DNA of 48,496 nt from Bacteroidales bacterium (GTDB lineage: Bacteria > Bacteroidota > Bacteroidia > Bacteroidales > UBA1556): contig JAFGWF010000022.1 in the NCBI GenBank assembly GCA_016937295.1, positions 1 through 48,496 of the forward strand. The letters are read 5' to 3'. This document shows, in pieces, positions 24,654-32,836 of this stretch. The number at the start of each line of letters is the position of its first letter. Position 1 is the stretch's first letter. Position numbers and translations under genes: made by a program. Under the pieces are notes generated by a model, which ran no database searches, was not told the DNA's origin, and saw nothing but the letters and a program-made list of their open reading frames with translations.

Positions 24654-27600
24654 TTATTCTTGCTCAATAATCTTGTCATAAGTAGGTTTCTTTGTGAAAG
24701 CTAATTTTATCTTATTTCCAACTACATACATAACCGGAACAAGAACAAGAGTCATGAAAGTTGCGAAAACTAATCCGAAAATTACCGTCCAACTCATAGC
24801 ACCCCAAAAGTCGGCATTTTCGCCACCGATATAGAAATTAGGATCAAAATTAGTCAGCAAAGTTCCAAAGCTTATATTGAGTCCAATTGCCATAGGTATT
24901 AGACCCATGACGGTTGTAATGGCAGTAAGCAGAACTGGTCTTAATCGAGTTTTTCCGGCTTCTTCAACACATTTAATCGTGTCTTCTATCGTCAAATTAT
25001 CTTCGGGTTCGAGTCCTAAATCCTTTCTCCGACGATTTTTTAACAAGTCGATATAATCTATCAAAACAATAGCATTATTGACCACAATTCCGGCAAGCGA
25101 TATGATTCCAATACCGGTCATAATGATAATAAAATCCATGTGAAACGTTGCTAAACCACCAAAAACACCAATTGTGCTAAATAATACCGATATCATTATA
25201 ATAAAAGGTTTTGCAAAACTGTTGAATTGAGTCACTAAGATTAGGAAAATAAATGAAATAGCAATTCCAAGTGCTTTAATTAAGAAATTCATAGCCTCGG
25301 CTTGATCTTCCTGTTCTCCGGTAAAACTGACAGAATAACCCTCCGGCATCTCAAAAGACTTAAGCATTCGTTTCAGTTGCTGATTGATGTTGTTCGCGTT
25401 ATAACCTTCAATGACATTCGAGTAAATTGTGACTGCACGATCCATATCTTTACGATTAACAGAACCATAAGTATTGCTATAGGAGATAGTGGCAACTGCC
25501 GAAACCGGTACTTTAAGCAATTTTCCACTATTATTTCTAAAGCTAATTATTTGGTTCATAAGGCTATTGATGTCTGTTCGATAAGATTCAGAATATCGAA
25601 GCCGAATGGGATATTTATCTTCACCTTCCTTAAAGTCGCTAACTTCTTTTCCGAAAAGAGAGGTTCGTATAGCTCCTGCAATCTGTCCGGTTGATAATCC
25701 AAATCGGCGAGCTTTATCTCTATCGATATCAATTATCAATTCGGGTTTTCCGGTATTTAAATCACGTTTTAATGCTTCTATTCCCGGTATTGCGGCGTTT
25801 TCGATAAACGCCATCATCGAATCCGAAATGGCAATAAGTTGTGGATACTTTGGCCCCACAATTTCTAGATTAATCGGTTTTCCTGTTGGAGGACCCATTG
25901 CGCTTTTCTCAATTGAAATTTGTACTCCTGGATAATTTCCAATCAAAGAATCACCTATTTCCTTCAATATTTCGTTGGTGTTTCGATGATCACGCCGAAG
26001 CTCATAGTCGATGAATGTGACCGTGATAATAGCTTTTTCAGGAGTATTTCCAAAGGCTTGTTCATTTTCTCCAACAGCACCTTTACCAACGGTAGTTAAA
26101 ACCGATTTTATGATTGATGAGTCTTTAACTAACACTCTATTAATCTTATTTTCAATATGATAAGCAAATTTATTCGTGCTGTCAATATCAGTTCCTATGG
26201 GCAATTCCATTGAAATGTTGATAAATCTGGGTTCACTATTCGGGAAAAACAATACATTAGTTCCGATGGAAAAATAAAAAATAATGGTAGCAATAAGCAA
26301 TAAAATACCTCCAACAAGCAGATAACGAGGTCGTTTTTTATCTAAGGCCCAATGTAAAACGATTAAATACCATCCTTCCAGCCAATCAAGAAAATTTGCC
26401 TGAAATTTTTGACTCCAACGATATAAGAACAAATAGTTTGCGACTATCAATAAAAACATGAAAAGCACAAAATTAGCTAACCAGTATATGCCTGAGATGT
26501 AGCCTAAAGTCAGTATTACTAACATAATAATGGAACTACGCACAACTTTCTTTCTAATGGGAGGATGTTCTTCATTTCCCGGTTTAATGAAAATCACAAT
26601 GAAAGTAGGAACAATAACTAAGGCCACAAAAAGTGAAGCGGAAAGAACAACGATTAGGGTTATGGGCAAAAGACTCATAAAATTACCCACGATTCCCGGC
26701 CAAAAAATTAGAGGAAAAAAGGCAGCAAGAGTGGTAGCCGTAGAAGCAATAATAGGCCAAGCCACTTCACCAACCGCCTGACGGGCAGCCTCTTTTACGT
26801 TTAAACCTTTGTCAATAAACCGGTGAACATTTTCCACAACAACTATGGCATTATCGACAAGCATACCGAGAGCTAATACCAATCCAAACAAAATCATCAT
26901 ATTGATAGTATAGCCCATAAAGCCAAGAATGATGAACGAAATAAGCATCGACATTGGAATGGCAAGTCCGACAAAAAGTGCATTTCTGAAACCTAAAAAG
27001 AAGAATAATACACTGATGACGAAAATCATACCCATGATTATGGAATTCTCCAAATTACTCACTTGCTTTTTTACAAAATCGGACATGTCGTTAGTAATCA
27101 CTAAGTTAACATTGTCAGGTAGAATTCCATTATTGCGCGATTCTTCTAATATTTTATTAATCTTTTCCGTTGCAATGAGCAAGTTTTCTCCTGATTTTTT
27201 TACTACTTGAAGCGAAACTACGGATTGTTTGTCGAGACGGGCAAAAGTTAGAGGATCGACGTAACCATCAACCACAACATTATCTTTCAAAATATCGCGC
27301 AGATAAACAATATTACCATCTTCATATTTAACGATGATGTCGGCCATTTCAGCCACATGCTTAAATTCGCCATCAATACGAACTGCGCGGCTGGTATTAT
27401 CCGTTACTAAATCACCACCCGAAACAGCCATATTTTCAAAGTTTATCGCATCATCAATATTCTGAAAGCTAATATTATTTGCCAGCATTTTATCCTGATC
27501 GACATAAACATTTATTTGTCTGTCGTTTAAGCCTTTAATTTCAACTTTGGAGATTTCCGATACCGATTCAATTTCATCTTTTAACTCTTCGGAAAGCTTG

Positions 27601-28112
27601 CGTAATTCTTCAATACTGAAATCTCCTGACATATTAATACTTAATATTGGAAATTCACTGGCATCAAGTTCTAAGGCAATTGGATCCACCGGAAGGTCGT
27701 CAGGAAGTTCACTTTTGGACCGATCCAAAGCATCTTTAACGTCCTGTAGAGCGGTTTTAATATCATAATCACTCTTAAACTCTACAATAATATCGCTATT
27801 ATCTTGCGAGGAAGTAGAACTTAGCTTTTTTACTCCTTTAATAGTATGTAGCTCATTTTCAAGAGGACGAGTAACCAAATTTTCCATATCTACCGGAGGG
27901 TTTCCGGGGTAAATGGTTTTGATAAAAATCTGAGGTACTTTAATGTCCGGAAACGATTCTTTTGGCATCTGAATGTAGGTCAATATGCCAAAAACAGCAA
28001 ATATTAAGGTTAGAAATATGATTGTATTTCGGTTATTAATGGATGCTGTTGTAAGCTTAAAATCCCGGATAACGGAATCCTGCTTATGTTGTTTTTTTTC
28101 TTTTTTACTCAT
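24654..28112 (-). CDS. RND-family efflux transporter, inner-membrane pump (AcrB-like)
   Basis: At 1152 aa it is a full-length RND pump: a first helix near 32-50, a large periplasmic loop with the QIFIKTIYPGNPP entry, a block of helices with the conserved GMLVDNAIVVVENV motif (Asp420) that carries proton flow, a second periplasmic loop (GPPTGKPINLEI, VNRKDMDRAVTIYS) and a last block including AGIVVNNAIVLIDYID. The extra middle segment near 520-600 with two added helices is a feature of many Bacteroidota members. It exports drugs, bile-like or metabolic compounds with the MFP and TolC-like proteins encoded directly upstream. The gap to the MFP gene is 8 nt. Substrate unknown. Confidence 0.93.
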   Translation of the reverse strand: MSKKEKKQHKQDSVIRDFKLTTASINNRNTIIFLTLIFAVFGILTYIQMPKESFPDIKVPQIFIKTIYPGNPPVDMENLVTRPLENELHTIKGVKKLSSTSSQDNSDIIVEFKSDYDIKTALQDVKDALDRSKSELPDDLPVDPIALELDASEFPILSINMSGDFSIEELRKLSEELKDEIESVSEISKVEIKGLNDRQINVYVDQDKMLANNISFQNIDDAINFENMAVSGGDLVTDNTSRAVRIDGEFKHVAEMADIIVKYEDGNIVYLRDILKDNVVVDGYVDPLTFARLDKQSVVSLQVVKKSGENLLIATEKINKILEESRNNGILPDNVNLVITNDMSDFVKKQVSNLENSIIMGMIFVISVLFFFLGFRNALFVGLAIPMSMLISFIILGFMGYTINMMILFGLVLALGMLVDNAIVVVENVHRFIDKGLNVKEAARQAVGEVAWPIIASTATTLAAFFPLIFWPGIVGNFMSLLPITLIVVLSASLFVALVIVPTFIVIFIKPGNEEHPPIRKKVVRSSIIMLVILTLGYISGIYWLANFVLFMFLLIVANYLFLYRWSQKFQANFLDWLEGWYLIVLHWALDKKRPRYLLVGGILLLIATIIFYFSIGTNVLFFPNSEPRFINISMELPIGTDIDSTNKFAYHIENKINRVLVKDSSIIKSVLTTVGKGAVGENEQAFGNTPEKAIITVTFIDYELRRDHRNTNEILKEIGDSLIGNYPGVQISIEKSAMGPPTGKPINLEIVGPKYPQLIAISDSMMAFIENAAIPGIEALKRDLNTGKPELIIDIDRDKARRFGLSTGQIAGAIRTSLFGKEVSDFKEGEDKYPIRLRYSESYRTDINSLMNQIISFRNNSGKLLKVPVSAVATISYSNTYGSVNRKDMDRAVTIYSNVIEGYNANNINQQLKRMLKSFEMPEGYSVSFTGEQEDQAEAMNFLIKALGIAISFIFLILVTQFNSFAKPFIIMISVLFSTIGVFGGLATFHMDFIIIMTGIGIISLAGIVVNNAIVLIDYIDLLKNRRRKDLGLEPEDNLTIEDTIKCVEEAGKTRLRPVLLTAITTVMGLIPMAIGLNISFGTLLTNFDPNFYIGGENADFWGAMSWTVIFGLVFATFMTLVLVPVMYVVGNKIKLAFTKKPTYDKIIEQE

Positions 28113-28120
28113 CTTAAAAG

Positions 28121-29260
28121 TTATTTAAAACGAATTTGACTTCCGTTTTTAACTAAGTTATACCCTTGACTAATTATTTGTTCGTCAGAATTTAATCCGC
28201 TAACAACCAATGTTTTATTTCCATAACTGGCTCCAGTGGAAATATATCTCTTGGTGGCAATATACTTCGATTCATTCTCAGACAGAACATAAATATATTT
28301 TCGTCCTGAAGCATCATTTTTGATAATAATGGAAGGAATAACAATAGAATTTTGGAAGTCCGATTCCGTTAATTTAATATTAGTTATCAAATTTGGTTTC
28401 AATAATTTTTCCTTATTAGGAATGTCGATTTGGATTCGAAAAGTCCGATTATTTGGATTAATGACGGAACCAACAAAACTGATTGGCGCTTTTATAATCA
28501 AATTAGGGAAGGAGGAAAAGGTCACTATGGCGCTATCACCAACATGGATATTAGCCACATAAGATTCTGAAACATCAGCAGTTACCTTTAACGAATTAAG
28601 GTTGACCAATTCAATAACCTGACGTCCTGGAGCGGCAATTTCGCCTTCCTTCTGAAAAATAGTTTCCACATATCCATCAAAAGGGGCTTTTATTTGTGCC
28701 ATTGCAAGTTGTGCTTTCAAAGTAGCTAAACGGTTTTGCATAGACTCGTAGTTGTTTTTTGCTTGAAGATATTGAATCTCCGAACCTATCTTTTGATCCC
28801 AAAGCTGTTTTTGTTTATTGTAAACCGTTTTTGCAAGATCCAACGAAGTTTCTACCTCATTGATGGATTTATCGGTTACGTCTGTTTTGAGGCTAACCAT
28901 CAATTGACCTGACGACACGTAATCTCCCTCACGTACATAAACCTTTTCAATCTGTCCATTGGATTCCGGACTTACTAAGGATTGCAAATCAGACTCAACA
29001 TTACCGACAACATCGATATAATTTACAAAATGTTGCGGTTTAATTGTTTCGATACCAACTAAAATAGCACCACCCACATCTTTAGTTTCCATAGTATCGA
29101 GTTGGTGCTGCAAATCGGCAATTTTGCTTCTAATTTCAATAATTTCAGACTCGTAAGCCTCAATTTGTTTTTTGATTTTTTCAGAATCGTTTCCTCCGTT
29201 TTTACAGGATACAGCAAAAACTATAATTGTTATTATGCTGATAATGATTGTTTTATTCAT
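28121..29260 (-). CDS. RND efflux periplasmic adaptor (membrane fusion protein), lipoprotein
   Basis: The 379-aa protein starts with a lipoprotein signal (lipobox FAVSC, Cys19), then an alpha-helical hairpin from about 24 to 55, a lipoyl-like half (IEKVYVREGDYVSSGQ) with its partner half (IKAPFDGYVETIFQKEGE) and a membrane-proximal barrel (VTADVSESYVANI, DSAIVTFSSFP). This is the standard HlyD/AcrA layout bridging the pump and the outer-membrane channel. It sits between the TolC-like gene (22 nt upstream) and the pump gene (8 nt downstream) in one operon. Confidence 0.92.
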   Translation of the reverse strand: MNKTIIISIITIIVFAVSCKNGGNDSEKIKKQIEAYESEIIEIRSKIADLQHQLDTMETKDVGGAILVGIETIKPQHFVNYIDVVGNVESDLQSLVSPESNGQIEKVYVREGDYVSSGQLMVSLKTDVTDKSINEVETSLDLAKTVYNKQKQLWDQKIGSEIQYLQAKNNYESMQNRLATLKAQLAMAQIKAPFDGYVETIFQKEGEIAAPGRQVIELVNLNSLKVTADVSESYVANIHVGDSAIVTFSSFPNLIIKAPISFVGSVINPNNRTFRIQIDIPNKEKLLKPNLITNIKLTESDFQNSIVIPSIIIKNDASGRKYIYVLSENESKYIATKRYISTGASYGNKTLVVSGLNSDEQIISQGYNLVKNGSQIRFK

Positions 29261-29282
29261 TGTTTAATGGTATTATTTATTG

Positions 29283-30632
29283 TTATTGATTTCCTAAAAT
29301 TGATTGTAATTCGATTTGTGCATTGAGCACATTGAGCATGGCAGCAAACATAGCCGATTGATTATTAAAATACTGAGTATTAAGTTGAGTAAGTTCGGTG
29401 CTTGAAAGCATACCTTCCTTAAATTCAACCAAGGCTCGTTTATAAATACGCTCGGCCAATTCATAATTCTGCAATGAAATTTTGTACGTTTCATATTCGT
29501 TAAGTAGCTTATTTTTAGCAGATTGAGCACTCATTGTCAAGTTTTGCTCCAACAAAAAGCGACTATTCTTAGTTTTTTGTAATTCTAATTCCGCCTGTTT
29601 TATTCTTGAAATTGTTCCTCCTGAAGTAGTGATAGGAATCGAAATTGACGCACCAACAACATTACTTGGAAACCATTTTTGGTCTTTTTCCAAGAAGGTA
29701 AATTCATCGCTTTGGCCACTCTGACTATGCGAAAAATAAGCGTTTACACTTGGTAGCAAAGTGGATTTTTGTAATCTAACTTGCTGATAATTAATTTCCT
29801 CTTGAGTAGTTAACAATTTTAAATCTGGATTTTGACTTATGTCGAGCGGGCTTAGAAGAAGGTGCTCCTTTGCTTGACCGGAAAACACCATATCCAAACT
29901 GTCGGTGATAACAATGGAATCAGAAAGGTTGATTCCGGTTTGAATTTTTATCAAATCCAACTGAACCTCTATTTGACGTTTGGCATTTCTAACTGCGTTA
30001 ACTAAGGTTAGTTTGTTTAGCAATAACTGGTCAGCAGCGGTTTCTTCGGCTAAACCGGCTTCATAGGTTTTTTTAATTTCCAAATAATTCTTCTCCATAT
30101 CATCATGCGTTTTTTGCAAAATCTGTAGATTCTTCATGGAAAATAATAGGGTGAAGTAGCTTTGTTGAACGTTCTTAACCACTTCTGATTCTGTACGTTG
30201 CAAGTTCTGCTCACTTAGCAGTTTAAACGTTTTGGCTGTTTGTAATCCAACGATATAAGAGCCATTGAAAACCAACTGACTAATCTGAAAATTAAATTGG
30301 GCATTGTGTTGCACCCCAAATTTCATTTCAACAAAATCATCGGGACCAGCAGCCGGATTGAAAAGCAGAGCTGGTACAAGAGTCACCGGAAGATCCAGAT
30401 TATTGTTGTAAGATAGAGTAGAGGAAACCTGAGGTAAACCTTGAGCCGTGGTCTCCCACACTTGTTTTCGAGCAATATCCACATCGTAGAGAGCATTTCG
30501 AACATTTATATTCTGCTGCTTGGCCAAACTAATTATCGTCTTGTAATCGACTCGATGCGTTTGCTGCGCATTAACATCTAATAAATTGAATATTAGCAAT
30601 ATAACACTAATTACACTCGTTAATTTTTTCAT
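29283..30632 (-). CDS. TolC-family outer-membrane efflux protein
   Basis: The 449-aa protein has a signal peptide (MKKLTSVISVILLIFNLLDVNA) and the two tandem helical/beta halves of TolC (OEP): DVDIARKQVWETTAQGLPQVS in the first, EINYQQVRLQKSTLLPSVNAY in the second, with the long coiled stretches between them. It forms the trimeric outer-membrane duct of the efflux system. The ATG at 30632 is chosen over the overlapping GTG at 30635. It begins 4 nt after the TetR gene stop, so it belongs to the TetR-led operon. Confidence 0.9.
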   Translation of the reverse strand: MKKLTSVISVILLIFNLLDVNAQQTHRVDYKTIISLAKQQNINVRNALYDVDIARKQVWETTAQGLPQVSSTLSYNNNLDLPVTLVPALLFNPAAGPDDFVEMKFGVQHNAQFNFQISQLVFNGSYIVGLQTAKTFKLLSEQNLQRTESEVVKNVQQSYFTLLFSMKNLQILQKTHDDMEKNYLEIKKTYEAGLAEETAADQLLLNKLTLVNAVRNAKRQIEVQLDLIKIQTGINLSDSIVITDSLDMVFSGQAKEHLLLSPLDISQNPDLKLLTTQEEINYQQVRLQKSTLLPSVNAYFSHSQSGQSDEFTFLEKDQKWFPSNVVGASISIPITTSGGTISRIKQAELELQKTKNSRFLLEQNLTMSAQSAKNKLLNEYETYKISLQNYELAERIYKRALVEFKEGMLSSTELTQLNTQYFNNQSAMFAAMLNVLNAQIELQSILGNQ

Positions 30633-30636
30633 CACT

Positions 30637-31254
30637 TTAAAATAAATTTTTATTTCGTTTTAATATTTCTAAATAAACCTGTAAACCCTTTTCGGTAACA
30701 ATTGCATGAATATGATAGTCGAAATTGACTTGTAAAATATGAATCAAACGGTCTTTATTATCTTCTAAAAAATCATAATCGTGCATCGACTCGCTTAATA
30801 GAACATTCAATTTGGTGATAGTTTCCACATCCAAATCTTCACGATATAAACCCTCACGAATTCCACGTTTAAGATTTTCTGTAATACCGGATTTCATTTT
30901 TTCGTGACGTAATTCCCGCATTTTCAGATAAAGTTTTGGATAATATTTTTGCAAATCATATTCTACTGCAAAATTTGCTTGACGAATCATATCCGTCAGA
31001 TTTTTATAAACCATATAAAAAGATTCGATGGCATTCGCACCTTTTTCACAATCCTTTTGTTGCAAACGTTGTCGAGCAATTGCATTTTCGAGAGTTAGAT
31101 TAACCAATCGGTTTTTATCGGAAACATGCTTATATAAGGTTTTCTTGGAAACACCCAAAGCATTAGAGATATCATCCATCGAAACGCTGCGGATGCCATT
31201 TCGTCGAAAGAGCTGCTCGGAGACTTCAAGTATTTCTTCTAATTTACTTTCCAT
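30637..31254 (-). CDS. TetR/AcrR-family regulator of the RND operon
   Basis: From ATG 31254 the protein is 205 aa. The N-terminal HTH (about 9-52) is classic: ILEVSEQLFRRNGIRSVSMDDIS and LGVSKKTLYKHVSDK. The rest is a helical ligand-binding domain with no recognised signature. It is the first gene of the operon tetR-tolC-MFP-pump, so it probably represses its own operon and is released by a pump substrate. An upstream frame extension to 31347 is open but crosses the -7 box, so it is rejected. The strong palindrome at 31298-31327 is the likely operator. Confidence 0.9.
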   Translation of the reverse strand: MESKLEEILEVSEQLFRRNGIRSVSMDDISNALGVSKKTLYKHVSDKNRLVNLTLENAIARQRLQQKDCEKGANAIESFYMVYKNLTDMIRQANFAVEYDLQKYYPKLYLKMRELRHEKMKSGITENLKRGIREGLYREDLDVETITKLNVLLSESMHDYDFLEDNKDRLIHILQVNFDYHIHAIVTEKGLQVYLEILKRNKNLF

Positions 31255-31274
31255 AAAATCATAATTTTGGGCGG

Positions 31275-31282
31275 CAAAGATA
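31275..31282 (-). promoter_or_regulatory. -7 box of the TetR-RND operon
   Basis: Minus-strand TATCTTTG (TAnnTTTG), 20 nt before ATG 31254. Confidence 0.6.
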
Positions 31283-31297
31283 TTCCTTTTTGAACGT

Positions 31298-31327
31298 TGG
31301 AAACTTAAAATGTATATTAAGTTTCCA
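31298..31327. promoter_or_regulatory. Palindromic operator candidate of the TetR regulator
   Basis: Perfect 11-bp inverted repeat TGGAAACTTAA (31298-31308) / TTAAGTTTCCA (31317-31327) with 8-nt spacer. It lies 15-45 nt upstream of the -7 box, over the -33 region, where a bound repressor would block the polymerase. The only local regulator is the TetR protein encoded downstream. Confidence 0.6.
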
Positions 31328-31423
31328 TTATTAGATTTATTTAACAAAACTGTCTAAATCTCTATTCGTAAAACGTTCAAGACTTTTAGTAATTATCTGT
31401 GCTTTAACTATTTAAAATTGTAA

Positions 31424-31987
31424 ATGAAACGACTCTTTATTGCAATCGACCTCTCAGACGTGCCTGAAATAGTATTGTTACAAAATTCACTAAAAAATAA
31501 ACTTGGTGGAAGTACTATTTATTGGACTAAGCCGGAAAATCAACATATTACATTAAAATTTTTAGGTAATACCGCATTGGAAACAATTCCTTCAATTGAA
31601 CAAATTTTGAACAACATAACGCAAGATGTGATTGAGTTTACCCTTCATTCAAATAGCTTAGGAATTTTTGGAAGCAGCTACAAACCCAGAATTATTTGGT
31701 TAAGTTTCGAGGATAATAAAACCTTGGGACAGTTGGCTCAAGCAATTCATCAAGAATTAATTCCATTAGGATATGAAGTTGACAGACAGAATTTTGTACC
31801 ACATCTAACCTTAGGTCGTATTCGAAAAATAGATTCTAAAAGATATTTTCAGCAGGTAATAGAGGACTTACGATTTCCGAAAATTCAAGAAATAACCATA
31901 GATAAAATCTATCTTTATGAGAGTATTTTGAAAAAATCAGGAGCTGAATACCAAATAATTGAGGAGTTTTCGCTTAGGAAACGATAA
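31424..31987 (+). CDS. thpR: RNA 2',3'-cyclic phosphodiesterase (LigT/2H family)
   Basis: The 187-aa protein has both HxTx motifs of the 2H phosphoesterases, HIT at 41-43 and HLT at 127-129, with the N-terminal RLFIAIDL strand and the GIFGSSYKPRIIWL segment typical of ThpR/LigT. The enzyme opens 2',3'-cyclic phosphates on RNA ends, and some members ligate RNA. It is transcribed away from the TetR operon. Its last 14 nt overlap the 3' end of the convergent mqnD gene. Confidence 0.9.
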   Translation: MKRLFIAIDLSDVPEIVLLQNSLKNKLGGSTIYWTKPENQHITLKFLGNTALETIPSIEQILNNITQDVIEFTLHSNSLGIFGSSYKPRIIWLSFEDNKTLGQLAQAIHQELIPLGYEVDRQNFVPHLTLGRIRKIDSKRYFQQVIEDLRFPKIQEITIDKIYLYESILKKSGAEYQIIEEFSLRKR

Positions 31988-32816
31988 TTTGATGGAGAGG
32001 AGGAATAATAGAAATCTTTTTTAATTGAGCAGCAACATCAAACAGTTGAATAATAGCACTTCGTCCGGCCTCACCAAAGTTTATACTGAACTCATTGACA
32101 TAAAGTTGGATATGCTTAAACATCACTTCATCACTCATTTCAAAAGCATGTTGCCTAATAAAATCCAAGCCTGAGGTCGGGTTAGCAAAAGCAAATCGAA
32201 CCGATTTTTCTAAGACGCGGTTTACTTTACGTTGAGTTTCAATATCCAAACTGTTTTTGATTATAATTCCACCAAGCGGGGTAGGGGTTCCGGTTTTCTT
32301 TTCCCACACTTCACCCACATCGGCAATTTTAACCAGACCTTTCGATTCGTAGGTAAAACGACTTTCGTGGATTATCAAACCAAGATCGACATGACCGTCA
32401 ATAACTGCCTGCTCGATAGAAGAAAAGAGCAATTCGGATTTTGCAGTCAAATCAGGAAAAAGATAAGAGGTCAACAGGTTAGCAGTAGTGTTGAATCCGG
32501 GAATGGCAAGAGAACAAGACGCAAATTGACTTTCACTAATCGGACGTTTTGCCACGAGCAAAGGGCCACAGTTTTCGCCAAGAGCAGCTCCGGAAGTCAA
32601 GAGTTTGTATGTATCGGTAAGTTGTGTGAAGGCGTTGAAACTAATTTTTGTGATGTCCAGTTCAGAAGCAAAAGCTTTTCGGTTAAGCTCTTCGATATCG
32701 CCAATAAACAACTCAAAGTCAAGTCCTTCGGTATCAATTTTATGATGAATCATGGCATCGAACATAAAAGTGTCGTTGGGGCATGATGAAAAACCGAGAG
32801 TCAATTTAGTATTCAT
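31974..32816 (-). CDS. mqnD: 1,4-dihydroxy-6-naphthoate synthase
   Basis: The 280-aa protein opens with the MqnD signature LGFSSCPNDTFMFDAM and a GENCGPLLVAKRP segment, then ELLFSSIEQAVIDGHVDLGLIIHE, as in periplasmic-binding-protein-like MqnA/MqnD enzymes. MqnD converts cyclic dehypoxanthine futalosine to 1,4-dihydroxy-6-naphthoate in the futalosine menaquinone pathway in the cytoplasm. Other mqn genes are not nearby. It lies 20 nt after the uncharacterised 614-aa protein gene on the same strand, suggesting cotranscription, and overlaps thpR tail to tail. Confidence 0.93.
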   Translation of the reverse strand: MNTKLTLGFSSCPNDTFMFDAMIHHKIDTEGLDFELFIGDIEELNRKAFASELDITKISFNAFTQLTDTYKLLTSGAALGENCGPLLVAKRPISESQFASCSLAIPGFNTTANLLTSYLFPDLTAKSELLFSSIEQAVIDGHVDLGLIIHESRFTYESKGLVKIADVGEVWEKKTGTPTPLGGIIIKNSLDIETQRKVNRVLEKSVRFAFANPTSGLDFIRQHAFEMSDEVMFKHIQLYVNEFSINFGEAGRSAIIQLFDVAAQLKKISIIPPLHQIIVS

Positions 32817-32836
32817 CCAAAAAGATTTTCGACAAA

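Noticed and set aside
25302-25935. Two overlapping long open frames opposite the RND pump gene
   Set aside because: Antisense frames in a conserved pump gene; no start signals and low-complexity products.
32232-32786. A 184-codon open frame opposite mqnD
   Set aside because: It is entirely antisense to a well-supported enzyme gene, its product matches nothing, and no -7 box precedes it.
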